From Hyaloscypha bicolor E (Eukaryota > Ascomycota > Leotiomycetes > Helotiales > Hyaloscyphaceae): a DNA stretch of 64,000 nt. The notes under the pieces were generated by a model, which had not been told where the DNA came from, did no database searches, and saw only the letters and a list, made by a program, of their open reading frames with translations. Positions 1-12,373 of this stretch are shown here, piece by piece. The first letter of the stretch is position 1. Every line of letters starts with the position of its first letter. The stretch covers positions 1-64,000 of the forward strand of contig NW_020194610.1 in the NCBI RefSeq assembly GCF_002865645.1, read 5' to 3'. A program made the position numbers and the translations under genes.

Positions 1-108
1 AATAAAGTATTAATATATAATAAAGTATTAATATATAATAAAGTATTAATATATAATAAAGTATTAATATATAATAAAGTATTAATATATAATAAGGTAT
101 TAATAAAT
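1..108. repeat. 18-bp tandem repeat, about six copies
   Basis: The window opens inside a tandem array with unit aataaagtattaatatat (18 bp). The first five copies are almost identical and the last has g/a changes. The array may extend leftward out of the window. It is a non-coding AT-rich minisatellite. Confidence 0.9.
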
Positions 109-696
109 ATTAAATATTATAAATCTGATTTCTTATTTTAAATAATACTTATATTAGAATTATATAAATCGCGCGGAATTATATTTTCTAATTAAATAAA
201 AAACTTTATATATTTAGCTAAATATTAAAAAATATTAAAAAAAAATATATAGCTTTAAAAAAGTATTAATTAATTTTTTATTAAAATTACTTCTTAGAAT
301 TAGTTATATTTATTATAAAACCGGGGTTTTAGGTTTAAAAAATAATAAAGTAACTTAATTCCGAGAATTCTAAATTAAGAAAAAAAGCTCTTAAATATAA
401 GAACTTTAGTATTCTAAATACTAGCTCTAGCTATATATATTATTATAGTTATATAATACTAAATTTACTAATAAAATAATAAAGTATAATATATTTTTTT
501 AAAAAGCTTATTTTAAGTACTTTTAAGTTAAAAATAGATTCTTTATAGCTTATATAAATTATATAGTTTTATAGGTTCTATTTCTTATATTTTCTATTTA
601 TATATTTTACTAATATTTAATATATTAGTTTCTTTAAATTATTAGAATCTAAATCGGGGCTATAAAATCTAATTAAATAATTAGAATTATAATAAC
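109..696. other. AT-rich, RIP-like DNA left of the Gypsy element
   Basis: No gene is visible. The stretch is strongly AT with abundant TA. About 345-495 is repeated in direct orientation at about 7845-7995 (see repeat entry). A few short GC runs such as cgcgcggaatt at about 169 stand out. Confidence 0.6.
345..495 (+). repeat. Direct repeat, left copy (partner at 7845-7995)
   Basis: This stretch runs from aagtaacttaattccgagaa to about ctaataaaataataaagtata and recurs about 7.5 kb to the right with roughly 85 percent identity by eye. The Gypsy element lies between the copies. They could be remains of an older LTR pair whose element the Gypsy copy entered, or simply two copies of a dispersed repeat. 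Confidence 0.6.
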
Positions 697-994
697 TATT
701 ATAAGTATAAGATCTAGAGCCTAGAAAATATAATTAGACTATTTCTATTTCAATAATTTAAAGCTAAAGAGAGAAAAAGATCTCGAAGAAGCCTCGGATT
801 TAAATAATCGCAAGCTATATACGGGCTTATATACTAGTTTAAATACGGGATTATATATAATTATTAGGTAATTATAAATATTATATTTAGATATTAGATA
901 CCTTACTCAGATATTAGATACCTTATTTAGATACTAGATATCTAGCTAGCTCTAGTCTAACCCCTATTAGTACTATATTATAATAACTATAATA
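697..994 (-). repeat. LTR, left copy (3' LTR in element orientation)
   Basis: It begins tattataagtataag and ends ctataata, matching the right LTR along its length. It is about 20 bp longer because a segment with attagatacctt is duplicated near 893-930. The expected TG...CA ends have become TA-type ends, consistent with RIP. Confidence 0.85.
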
Positions 995-1061
995 TTACTT
1001 TTCCCCTTAAAATAAGCTTATTTCCGAGCTTTAAAAGTCCCTATCAAATTCTCAAGTTACA

Positions 1062-1097
1062 GTCACGTGCGAAAGGCCAGGGCCTTTTGCACGTGAC
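1062..1097. repeat. Near-perfect hairpin with two CACGTG boxes
   Basis: Two 17-bp arms starting gtcacgtgc and ending gcacgtgac are separated by 2 bp, with one mismatch (g/a). It is GC-rich and unmutated in an otherwise TA-rich element. It lies 67 bp inside the left LTR, where the end of pol or the polypurine tract would be in element orientation. Confidence 0.8.
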
Positions 1098-2019
1098 TTG
1101 CAAGGATTTCTGTCTATATTATACGGTTCTAGTAGTCTATTATTCTTGGTATAGTTTAATTAATAGAGGAGATTCTAGAATAGTTCTGGCTATTCGGGAT
1201 TCTTATTATAGAAGCTCTAAAAAGCTAGAGTATTATTACTTAATAAGAATATAGAATATTACTTCAAATCTGAATTCTATTCTTTTTACTAGACTCGATA
1301 TTTAAGCTTTCTATAAAATAGCTTTATTACTAGTACTTCTTGAACTTTATATTCTGTTTCCCTGTCTTATAGTTCTAATAATAAAAGCTCCGGATTTACT
1401 TATCCGGAAATAAAGTTATCTGGATTCTTATATAACTTCTTTATATAAAATACTAGATATATTCTTATTAATTTCGGAAGCTTGAACCTAAAGAAATATT
1501 TTACTTATTTCAGGATTTCATATAGTCTTTTTATTTAATAGGCTAGCTTGTGGCTCGAATAGTTATTCTTCTAGTATTTAGTAATAATTTATATCTTATT
1601 TCTTATTCCGAAATCTATTAGTTAGTAATACTTATTAGCTTAAATAATATAATACTCTTATATTTATATTATATTCTTTTATATCTTTTATTATAATTTA
1701 TAAAGCTATATTACTAGGGCCTTTATTTCTTATTTATTTAGTTCTTTTTTTAAAGTATCTAATTATATTTGGGTTTTCTAATTAAATAATATTTATAGTT
1801 TATAGCCCTTTTCTATAAGAAATAGAAATTGGCTTATTGTCTTATAAACTAGAGCTACTTACTAGTAGTTAATTATTACTATTTATTTATCTCAATTATT
1901 CTAGTAATAATTTATATAAAAATATAGCTATTAGTTAAAATACTAGTTAATAATCTCTATCTAGCTATTAATTTAGGGATAATTAGTAATTAATAACTTG
2001 AGCTTTATACTAATATATT

Positions 2020-2200
2020 TATAGAACTTGTTTCAGAAATCCGATATAAACTAGAGGCCTTAATTAGATATTATAGTTTCTGGAATACTAATTTAGTAAA
2101 TTATATAAATAAGAAATAGAAGTATTAACTTTTTAGCTATTATTATATCTCGGACAGGAATTATAATAAAGTACTTATTTAGGTAATTAATAAAGATTAC
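2020..2200 (-). pseudogene. Integrase core remnant of the Gypsy element
   Basis: The minus strand reads as a degraded integrase catalytic core. A stretch ending in GFLKQVL corresponds to the usual segment after the second catalytic Asp (ISDRGPQF...FWKQ). Just upstream is the KxxHFIPxxxxxTAxxLA-type stretch, here KYFIIIPVRDIITAKKL once stops are skipped. Many stops mean no protein is made. Confidence 0.7.
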
Positions 2201-3127
2201 TACTATATTATATTTATTTCTATTCTTTAGGCATTTCTTAAAATCTACTAATATATATTACTAGAGGTAATTAAAAACTAGTAATAAATATAAGAGTTCT
2301 AGCTTTTTATTTCTAGAGATATAGAATTATTAGTAGATATAGTAATTATTTCTATACTAATTAATATTTATATTTTGGCCTGGCTAGTAATAATAGGCCT
2401 AAAAAAGCTATTAAAGCTTGGCTTATTCTAGATATTCTATTAGAGGCTATATATATATCTTCTAAATAAGAATAGTATATAAAGGCATCTCGAGTATTAT
2501 TATACTATTAAATATAAATAATTTACTATATTATAAGAGAAGGCTATCTTATAATATTCAGGTGTCTTCTTTTTTATTTCTTGCCTTATTTTCTAGCTTT
2601 TCTAGCTTTAGTAACTCTTGGTTCTTACTTAATAGCTTATTTACTAGCTAGATACTATTATACTAGATTTCTTTCTAAGTTAGGCTTATTAAGATCTTAA
2701 TTAGAGCTAACTAGAGATCCTATATAATATTATTATTAATCTTTTATTATAGGAAAAGAATTTAGGTTTAGTAAGCTACTATTACTTTATTCTAGATAAT
2801 TATATTCTTATATTTCTTATTTAGAATATCTACTTATTTATTTAATTTACCTGTCTAATATATAAGCTTAAAATAATAGTAAAAAAGATATTTTATCTAA
2901 TAAGCTTATTTTACTAAAAGCTTCTTTATAATTATAAAGTATTTAAGAGCTCGGTAATCTGAGTAAATTATAAAGAATACTTCCTATAAACCTTCTAGTT
3001 CTATTTACTATTTAGTTAAGAAAAGAATAATAGCAAGTATTTCTTTATTATAAATATTATAGTTTAATTCTACTAATTATATAGTCTTAAAAAAGAATAT
3101 TACTAGATACTAGAGTTCTATTTAGAG

Positions 3128-3630
3128 GTTTTATTATAAGAAAATACTAGCTATAACTCTATTTAATATATCTGTTTTAATTATAATAAGAAGATTCAAA
3201 TTATAGTAATATAGAATTAATACCGAAAGTATAGCTTATTTTAGCTTAGTAAAACCTTCTTAATACTAATCTATTTATTTAAACGGAACTTCTTTATATA
3301 TTAGAGCTATTAGAGGCTTTACTATATAGCTATATTTCGTAATAAAATACTAATAAAAGTTATAAAAACCTAGAAAGCCTTATATTTCTTTAATTATCTT
3401 TAATAGTTACTAGTTTTTAATAATTACTATTTTATCTAGATTTACTTTAATACCTCTAGTAGAGATAATAAAGTCTAGATACTTTATATAAGTAATTTTA
3501 AATTCTAATTTCTTAATATTTATTTAAAGGCCGGTATTCTATAGCTACTAAAAGATCTTTTATATATAGTTTTTATACTTTAGGAAATTATTCGAATAAA
3601 TTAAAATATTATCTAAATAAGCTATATAAA
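3128..3630 (-). pseudogene. Reverse transcriptase / RNase H remnant of the Gypsy element
   Basis: Positions 3592-3625 on the minus strand read AYLDNILIYS, the RT palm motif (usually YxDDILIYS) with the second Asp changed to Asn by a G-to-A change. About 3420-3480 reads YLDFIIS.RGIKVN.DKI, the next conserved RT block. About 3128-3185 resembles the RNase H start (TDAS...VIAGI-type). Frames are broken throughout. Confidence 0.85.
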
Positions 3631-5255
3631 AGATATTAAGGTAATTAAAGAGAATATTATTTATATATTTCTAATATATAATAGGGCTATTAGTTAGGCT
3701 TTCCTAAAGAACTTTATACTTATAGGCTCTATATCTTATATAAAATATTATAAGTTTTTCTAATTCTGAATCTATTTGGATCTAATAAAATACTTACTAA
3801 ATATCTAGCTTTATATAAACTTTAGCTTAAACTAGCTATATAAGAATCTTATAAATAAGGAAAAGAGAATAATAGTTCTTCTATATTAAATTATTTAGTT
3901 TATAATAATTAATATAGAATTAGAGAGCTTTATTAGCCTTCTTTATAAAAAGAATCAGAAATATAAAAGAAAACTAGTTTAGCTTAATAAAGCTTTATTA
4001 GAAGTTCTTTTTAAGGAAATACTTAATCTTCTATAGCTTATAAATTAATTATTAATAAAGCAGGAAATACTCTAGACTTTCTAGGTCTTTAGAATTATTA
4101 ATCTGAATCTTATAGTTATATAATTAATATAGAAATAAAATATTTAATACTTTCTTTAAGAAAATATCTATAAAATTCTTAAACTTCTCTAGTAAGACTC
4201 TTACTAGCTATTATAGCTCTGTTTTTTCTAGCTATTACTTATCTGAAATAAACTTATTCTCTTATTATAATTCTAGTTCTTTATTAATCTCAAAGAATAA
4301 TATTATAAAAAAAAGGTTCTTTTTTTTCTATAGGTTTATCTAGAAAGCAGCTAGTAAAATACCTATAATATTAATTATAGGCCTTAACTAGCTTTTATAG
4401 CTCTTCTTTAGATAATATAGTCTTAATATCTCTATTTCTGGCTTAAGAGAAACTTCTTTATTTCCTAAGGCTACTTATATCTCTTTATAATATTAAACTT
4501 AATTTCTTTACTATATATAGCTTTTTAAGCCCGGCTTAGGAAAAGAATAAGGAAGTTTTCTCTTTATAAGCTAAGGTCTCTAGAACTTATTTATAGCTAT
4601 AGCTTTATTTCTTTTATTTATATCTTTTTAGTACTAGTTACTTTTTCCAGATTTTAAATTCTTATATATAGTAATTAGAACCTTATTTTAATTCTTTTTT
4701 CTAAGCTAATTATCTAGCTAGATTAACCTTTTATTCTTGTAATTAATTAGAATACTAGTATTTATAAACTATTATTATCTCAAAATTATATTATATTTAC
4801 CTAGTTCTATAACTAGTATAGATATTAGAACCTTCTATCTATTAATTAAAAGTATAAGCTTAATATAGTAAGTAATAGATATAGCCTATTTACTATTAAA
4901 CTCTTTTATATTATAGGATAATATTAATTAAGTAGGCTTAATATCTAGAAATTATTTAATTATTTTTATAAACTTGAAATTAATAAAAATATATTTATTT
5001 ACTCCGGTATTAATAAAAAAAGAAGTCTTAATATCTAATCTATTATTACTAATTATATAAAAATATATAAATACTTTATTTTCTAGTAATTAGCTTAAAT
5101 TAATTTCTGCTATATTTATATAATATAACTCTAAAAAGAAAACTTCTTTTAGGAATTCTTATTTCTCTATTCTATATTTTTAGATAGCTTACTTATAGTA
5201 AATACTACTAGCTTAGCTACTAAGACTTGCTTTATATATTTTATTTTAGGCTCTA

Positions 5256-5302
5256 AATAGTTTCTAGATATATAACTAAATCTATTATAGTTATAGTACT
5301 TA
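5256..5302 (-). pseudogene. Gag zinc-knuckle remnant
   Basis: The minus strand shows a CX2CX4HX4C spacing in which the Cys and His codons now read Tyr (TGT or CAT to TAT). This is what RIP does to a CCHC knuckle. It marks the nucleocapsid end of gag and confirms minus orientation. Confidence 0.7.
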
Positions 5303-6600
5303 AGATCTAAAGATTCGGGTTTTAAAATAGTAGGCTTATCTATTACTAGAGTTTTGAAAGCAGGCTTTATATAAGGGGTATCTTCTGAACTTAGCTTATT
5401 TATACTTTTATTAGCTTTCTTAAATATCTAGTTTTTCTTTTTATAGTAAGCTCAAATTTACTAGTTATTTATAATATAATATTATATAAATTTTATAATA
5501 TAAATAGCCGGGTTATTATAGTATATAGTTATAGCTTCTTAGAGCTTTTAGATAAGCTTATTATTTAGGTTATTCTTAAGGTTCTATAGATTAATATTTC
5601 TGTCTATTATATATTTTAGAAATAGAATATAGAACTTCTAAAAGATCTGGCCTTTCTTTATAAATAGTTTTTTAAAGACTTATTAAATATTATACTCTTT
5701 ATTCGGGTTACTATATAGTTCTTCTAGATAGATATATAGTTCTCTAATAATCTTATATATATATTAATTATTCTAGTTTAGATAAAGAAAGATTAGTATA
5801 AGAATATAGTTATTTATATAGCCGGAAATATAAATAATTTTAAAGTTCTTTATCTAGTAAGTATTAGAGTTACTATAAAGCTTATTCTTAATCTAAACTA
5901 ACTAATTATTAAAAGTAATATTATTCTTAGTTATATCTTTAAAAATAGAAGAATTAGAGAGTTTAACTAAATATCTACTTTCTAGAATAAAAGAACTAGT
6001 TATTTTAGCAGGCTATATAATAAGCTTCTTAATAATAGCTTTATTCTTTTATAAAGCTTGCTTGGTTTCTTTTAGCTAATTATAATAATTCTTATTATAG
6101 GTAAGAATATTATATATTTTTAGAATTAGCTTAATAATTTCTTTATATAAAGCTTCTGGGTTCTAAAGTAATTCTTGAAACTTTGCCTTTAATAAAACAG
6201 GCCTCTCTTTTTCCTCTATTCTCTAGAAGAAAGTATCTCTTTTATTATAAATATTAATAGAATATTCGAATCTTTTAGGAAACTTAATAAGAGGTTCTAG
6301 TTTACTTTCTAGTAATATACTAATAGTATCTTATATTATAGCTTCTTCTAACTTATCTAGTTATTCTGGAACTTGCTTTCTTATAAGTCTTTATTTAGTA
6401 ATAAGGTTACTAGCCTATCTATTTACCTGGCTAGTCTAGAGCTTTCTTACCTAGTTATTCTAGGGCTTTCTTTTATTCTAATATTAGTTAACTAATATAA
6501 GAGTAATTAAAGTATATTATATTAATATTTATTAAAAACTAATTAGATAGGTATTATTTAAATTCTTTATAGAATTAAGAAATAAAAGAGCTTTAAATTA

Positions 6601-6878
6601 TATTATAAGTATAAGATTTAGAGCCTGGAAAATATAATTAAACTATTTCTATTTTAATAATTTAAAGCTAAAAAGAAAAGAGAATCTCGAAGAAGCCTTA
6701 AATCTAAATAATTACAAGCTATATACGGGCCTATATACTAGCTTAAGTACGGGGTTATATATAATTATTAGGTAACTATAAATACTATACTTAGATATTG
6801 GATACCTTATTTAGATACCAGATATCTAGCTAGTTCTAGTCTAATTTCTACTAGTACTATATTATAATAACTATAATA
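6601..6878 (-). repeat. LTR, right copy (5' LTR in element orientation)
   Basis: It matches 697-994 over its length, with scattered c/t and g/a differences. It is followed directly by ataac, the right target duplication. Confidence 0.85.
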
Positions 6879-7844
6879 ATAACTATTATTATAATTTACT
6901 AAATAAATTATAATCTTTTTATTATTTTTACTTCTTATAATTTTTAGTTCTAATAAAAGTACTTTCTTATATAATAAAATATTATAGTTCTTTATCTAGT
7001 ATTTATTATTTCCATAATATATATATTTTATTTATTTTTAATATAATTAGTATTTTACCGGAAATATAAATTATATTTAATTATTTATAAAAAAGCAAAA
7101 GATAAATTATAAAATTATATTAATAATATTAATAGTAAATATATTTATAGTATTATTTTTATTTAAATAATAAGGCTTTTTATTAGAATTACAGTATTTA
7201 TATATATTACTAGAATATTTAGCTAGTTATTATATTATTTTAATAAACTTAATATAGATTTAAAAGAGATTTAGCTATTAAGCTAATTTATTCTTAATTA
7301 TAATATTAAGTTTTAATAAAAGTAGTTATTTTATTTATTTTATTTTAATTTTATTCTTATATTTTATAAAATATATATTTAAATTTAGTAATAAAAATAT
7401 AAAGTAATTAGTATTTTACTTTAGAAAATATAACTTGTTTTTTGCTTTTTATATCTTATTTAAATTCAAATAAATACGAGAGAATTAATTAAGAATTAAA
7501 ATATAAGACTAAATTTAATTATTTTTAGTTTAAGAAAGCTAAAAAAGAATTATAGCTTAAATATAAAATTCGAGATTAAAGTAAATATAATAGAACTAAG
7601 TAATAATATTTTGAAAAAAAGAAAAAAGGAAATTATAAAAACTTGAAATAAAAGAGAATCTAATAAGCCCTTAATTTCTTTAATAAATATATAATTCTAG
7701 AGCTATATATATTAATAGTACTATTATTAAAATAAATTACTATAAAATTATATTTATATATAAAATATAAGAGTAGTTTTATTTTCTTTATAAGAATAAA
7801 AAGAATTTAGAATAATATTACGAGATTAGATCTCTATATTTAGA

Positions 7845-7995
7845 AAGTAGTAAAGTAGTTTAATTTCAAGAATTCTAAACTAAAGAAAAAAGCTCTTAAG
7901 TATAAAAGCTTTAGTATTCTAAATATTAATTCTAGTTATATATATTATTATAATTATATAATACTAAATTTATTAGTAAAATAATAGAATATAAT
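7845..7995 (+). repeat. Direct repeat, right copy (partner at 345-495)
   Basis: Matches the left copy from about aagtagtttaatttcaagaa onward through the agctcttaa and ttagtattctaaat segments to ataatactaaattta. Differences are mostly C/T and G/A. It leads directly into the 16-bp tandem array. Confidence 0.6.
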
Positions 7996-8018
7996 AATAC
8001 TTATAATTATTATTTTAT

Positions 8019-8150
8019 AATTTATTTATTTTACAACTTATTTATTTTATAACTTATTTATTTTATAATTTATTTATTTTATAACTTATTTATTTTATAA
8101 CTTATTTATTTTATAATTTATTTATTTTATAACTTATTTATTTTAATTAT
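8019..8150. repeat. 16-bp tandem repeat, about eight copies
   Basis: Unit atttattttataactt is repeated about eight times with single c/t changes (ataattt or ataactt). Confidence 0.9.
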
Positions 8151-11100
8151 TTATATATTATCTTATTATTATATATCCTATATTTTAATTAATTTTATTT
8201 TTAAAAAATAATTAAGTTATTAATAAATAAAATTACTATTAACTAAAATATTAATTAAAAAGTGCTTTTATTATTACTAAAATTATTTAATTAAATATTT
8301 ATAATATTTCTTAATTAAAAAAAGAAAGTAAAATATAAAGATTATTAAAATTAGCTAAAAAAATAACTTTAATAAAAAAGCTAGTAAATTCTTATTATTA
8401 TATTATTAAATTAAAAATAAGAATAATTATTAGTTTACTAGAAATATATAATACTATTATATAATTATAAAATACTATTTATATAAAGTTAGTAAAGTAG
8501 TTAATATTTAGAAATAAGAATTATAGATTATAATATTAATATATAATTCCTAAATCTATTAAGCCTAATAGAAACTAGCTACTAGTCGAGTTATTTATAA
8601 AATATAAGATTATATAACTATATTTTATTACTTATATTCCGTTTCTCGAGTCTTATAACTATATATATAACTCTTAAAAAAATAACTATACTAATTTTAG
8701 AATTTTTCTAAAAACGCAAAAAATTATATTTCTTTTTAATTATATACTAATTCCCTAATCCGGCCTAATACTAGATATCTAAATATCTAAATACTCAGAT
8801 ATCTAAATATCTAAATATCTTTACTAAAAGAATCTTTATATATATTTTTCTATTTTATATATCTATTTTCTATTTTATTTATATTTAATTTATTTCTTTA
8901 TATTTAATTATATAATATTTATATTAATAAGGTATTTAAGGGTATTTAATAGCTTTAATTTTATTATAAAGTTAATAGAATTCGATTTTCTTTTAATTTA
9001 TTTAATTTTTATAATCTCTTATTATTTATATATTTAGTAAAAATATATTATATTAATTATTAGGCATTTCTTTTAAGTACTACCTAATTTAATAAAGTAT
9101 TTATATAATAACTTCGAATTTATATAAATAACTAGTAATAGTTCTATTTCTAGTATTTTATTAATTATAGATTTAATTAAAGTACTTATATTAAAATTAT
9201 AAGCTATATTATAGAGTTCTAAAACTAGAATACTTCTAGTAACTCTCTTATATTTAGTAAAGAACTAGTAAATAATATTAGTATATCTAGTTCTATTTAC
9301 TAGAACTAGAATATATTTAATTTAGAAAAATAAATCTCTATTATTTATAAATAAAATATTTATAAAAATAATTAAATATAAAAACTTTTTTACTAGTTTT
9401 ATAAATCTTAGTTTTTTAATAGTATTTTTAATTTACTATTAAATATATTTATTAAATACCTTTATATTAATTTCCAAAAGTTTAATAACTTAAATAGTAA
9501 TTAATAAGTTATATAAAGCTTCTAATTAATAAATTAATATAATATATTAAATAATATATTAATTCTTAATAAAGAAATCTTAATAAATAGTATTTCTATT
9601 ATTTATAATAATATTATTTTTTATAGAAATAGTTTAGAGCTTTTTATACTAGTATTTCTATATAAAAATAATTCTAGTAGTATTTATATAAATAGTATCT
9701 TTATTAAATTTAAGATTATAATTAAAAATAAAATATTTATATTTTTTAGCTAAGAACTTAGTTTCTTAGAACTTTAGTTTCTTTATTTTTATAAAATTAT
9801 TAGTTTTAATAAATAAGATATTATTAGTTTAAAAACTAATGATTCTAAAAAATTATTTATTATAGAAAAGGCAAGAGTTATAAGTTAATTATATTATAAA
9901 AAGCTTATTAATATAATAATAATAATAAATCTTAAACTAGTACTTTCTAGCTTCTAGTATATTATATAATAGTTTTATAACTTTTAAAATAGAATTATTT
10001 TTCAGATTTAGCTTTTTATTAAACTTATAAAGCAAATTAATATAAAAATTATAATTAAGTAAAATTATTAATTAGATATAAGCTTATAAGATATTATATA
10101 AATATAATTTCGTAATATTTATTATTATAATAATAATACTAAATATAATTCATTAACTAATATATTAAATAATAAGGAATTATATTAATATTATATATTT
10201 CTTACTATTACTATAAGCTTAAATAACTAGTCTCGATTTTTAAGCTCTTTTTTTATATTTTTATTTTTAATCTTATTAATAAATCAGGAATTAAAAATAT
10301 ATACTTTTTCTAGTATTTAAAATCTGGAAATAACCTTAAATATATTCTTTTCTAGAAAGCTAATAACTTTAATTTAATAGAAATTCTTATATAGGTTATT
10401 ATTCTATAAGAATACTATAATATCCGGGTTTTTATAAGAGTATTCTTTATTATACTTTAGTAGAATAGCAGAAATAATAAAAGAAATTATATTTATATTA
10501 CTTTTAATTTTATTATAAAGTTCGGAAATAGATTCAGATTTGGAATTATTAGTAATAACTTTAATATCTCTTATATAAAAGGGCTTTATAGAAATCAAAT
10601 AAAAGATAATATTATTATATAATAGAGCTAGTATATAAAACTTCTTATCTATTACTATAAGCTTATTATAAACCCGTTATTAAATTAGTTTCAAGATAAC
10701 TTATAGCCTATAAGAAATAAAAACAAATATAAAATTAAATAAATTCTTTATAAGAAATATATAAGATATAATTAAAAGTTCTTAAAAAAGCTATTTATAA
10801 AATAAAAGAGTTATATATATTCTATATAGGAATTATATTCTATATTTAAAGAAATAATAATATTAGAAGCTTGGGAAGAAATTATTTAATAAAAAGAAGT
10901 TTTATTTATATATTTATAGAACTAGTATTTATATATTTATAGAACTAGTATTTATAAATAAAGAAAAAAGTAATATAATAAATTAAGATTTAATTTATAT
11001 ACTTAAAAAAAAGCCTTTACTAAATTATATAATAAAGGCCAGAGCTCTTATTATATAATATACTTTCTGGGGTTAATAAAATAATTATTATACTCTGCTG

Positions 11101-11180
11101 CTTTACTAGTAAATTTAGCGTCACGTGACCGCGATGACGTATGCGGCTGGCTAGTATTTAGAACACCAAAGCTCCTGTAC
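11101..11180. other. Right edge of AT block 1, with CACGTG and TTGGTGTTC-type motifs
   Basis: Base composition changes sharply here from TA-rich to normal. The stretch holds gcgtcacgtgac (about 11118-11129) and gaacaccaaagctc (11161-11174), the reverse complement of gagctttggtgttc. The same two motifs recur at the edges of the second block (29.7 and 32.1-32.4 kb). This could be an end of a transposon family. Confidence 0.5.
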
Positions 11181-11201
11181 TTACGAGCTTCCTTCCTTAG
11201 T

Positions 11202-11933
11202 TTAGAATCCTCGGATTAAGAGCCACTCTACCTTGCTTTCCAAGCCCAGAGACCCGGTTTCATGACAGTCTTGAACCTTCAAGTCCTTAATACACTTGAG
11301 GAAGTCGAAAGTTTCTTTAGTCTCGGGCTCGCCAGCTCCAAGACAGACGGAGACGAAAGTAGCCTCGCTAAATATCTGGCCCATTCTTGAAAGTTGCACT
11401 CTCTTTTTATCCAGGTCGACTTGGTTAATACACAACGCATCTCCCCAGATATTAACGTCTTTGGTCCTTTTGCGGAACTGCTTTGATGCGGCAGCCAAGT
11501 TATCCCTTATTTAAAGCTTTCCCGACAAGCTAAAAGGATTCACAGTTTGTAGCCCATCGCGTATAACTCTATCATCGTATATTGTAACTGGATGTGTCGG
11601 CTGGTCTTCCCCCCACACGTAGGACAGGGCATAATACTCGTAGTAGTCGGACTTCGAGGTTGATGTCGTCGACTGTAAAGAGCTCCGGAATAGCATGCAC
11701 TCTAGAGCCGAGTCGTCCTTGCCATGGAGGATTTTCAAAATTCGAATATCCTCGTGGTAAGCTATTGGCTTGTACTTATAAGTGTTCCTCATCAGTCGAA
11801 TCTTGTTTTCGGCAACACCATGTGTTTCGGGTGCTCCAGTGTTCCATATCAGCGCAAGAGGCTGCAGAGGCCCAATATGTTGGTCATAATGATGGCCTGA
11901 CGGTTGTTCATCTTCGTGGTGCGAGATTGACAT
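11202..11933 (-). pseudogene. HET-domain gene relic, frameshifted and truncated
   Basis: Two overlapping-quality minus-strand stretches make up a heterokaryon incompatibility (HET) domain. The first (to about 11515) has IRILKILHG and YYALSYVWGEDQP. The second (11498 down to 11202) has NLAAASKQFRKR, VNIWGDALCINQVDLDKK and RMGQIFSEATFVSVCLG. These are the ordered HET motifs (ALSYVWG, then WIDALCINQ, then M..IY..A..V..WLG). The frames do not join: the first runs to a stop after SLSGKL and the second lies in another frame, with no obvious GT-AG intron. The protein then stops shortly after the HET core, about 30 bp from the AT block, so the C-terminal half is missing. I read this as a gene broken by a frameshift and by the neighbouring repeat insertion. 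An upstream start could be the ATG at 11931-11933. Confidence 0.75.
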
Positions 11934-12229
11934 ATTGTTATAGTGTGTAGGTTGACCATCAATGAAGGAGTTACGATTCAGTCGCGTGGCTCTGGAGAAT
12001 TTGGCTGGGATGTGATGGATTTTGCCGGTGTGCCTTCCCTCGCCATTCCAGGTTGGCAACTTTAGGCACCAGCATCGCTCTGATTCGTGCCCAAACTGAA
12101 ACGAATCAAACTCGCCCTCTTCGACGCCGAGGGTGAGTTGAGGGGTCTAGCGCCTGAGTAGAAGCGGCTATGCTTACCAACCGAATGTGGTACAAAGATT
12201 AAAGGAGTTCAACTACCGGCATATGAGAG

Positions 12230-12373
12230 CTCTGTGGATTGCGCGGAGGAGGATTCAAACTTGACATGCTCCAAGATGCGGTAGCGGTTTGTACTGTGGA
12301 ATTATAACTCTTGGTGGAGCTTCAGAATGCGTATTTCACTGGGCTCTAACGTCTGATATTCGCAGTGAGCCAT
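12230..12373 (-). pseudogene. Second HET-like N-terminal fragment
   Basis: On the minus strand the ATG at 12371-12373 opens MAHCEYQTLEPSEIRILKLH, which looks like the usual beginning of a HET protein (YxxLxPxEIRLLxL). It is followed by a stop and then a stretch ending ELSYAG, reminiscent of EALSYVWG. It repeats a motif already present in the 11.2-11.9 kb relic, so it would be a second, tandem copy reduced to its N-terminus. The call is weak because it is so short. Confidence 0.35.

Larger units (their letters stand above)
697..6878 (-). mobile_element. Ty3/Gypsy LTR retrotransposon, full length, inactivated by RIP-like mutation
   Basis: Direct LTRs at 697-994 and 6601-6878 bound about 6.2 kb, and ataac is present immediately outside both ends (692-696 and 6879-6883), as expected for a 5-bp target duplication. 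The element reads on the minus strand. Going from high to low coordinates I can recognise a gag zinc knuckle (about 5256-5302, Cys and His codons turned to Tyr), a reverse transcriptase active site (3592-3625, reading YLDN where YLDD is expected), the following RT segment (about 3420-3480), an RNase H start (about 3128-3185) and the integrase core (about 2020-2200). Every frame is full of stops. The substitutions are C-to-T or G-to-A, which fits repeat-induced point mutation. Assignment to Ty3/Gypsy rests on the order RT, RNase H, integrase. Confidence 0.9.
6884..11100. other. AT-rich RIP-like block without recognisable genes
   Basis: Over 4 kb has no credible gene. It contains the right copy of the 345-495 repeat, a 16-bp tandem array and a short aaatatctaaatatct run at about 8783-8820. 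A 64-codon open stretch on the minus strand (10404-10598) is one of the few open frames, but its composition is Ile/Asn/Lys/Tyr-biased and it resembles no family I recognise. The block is presumably older transposon debris. Confidence 0.7.

Noticed and set aside
1..108. Repeat array as CRISPR
   Set aside because: Units are contiguous with no spacers and the genome is eukaryotic; it is a minisatellite.
10404..10598. 64-codon open frame in the AT block
   Set aside because: Composition follows AT bias, there is no family resemblance, and surrounding DNA is RIP-degraded.
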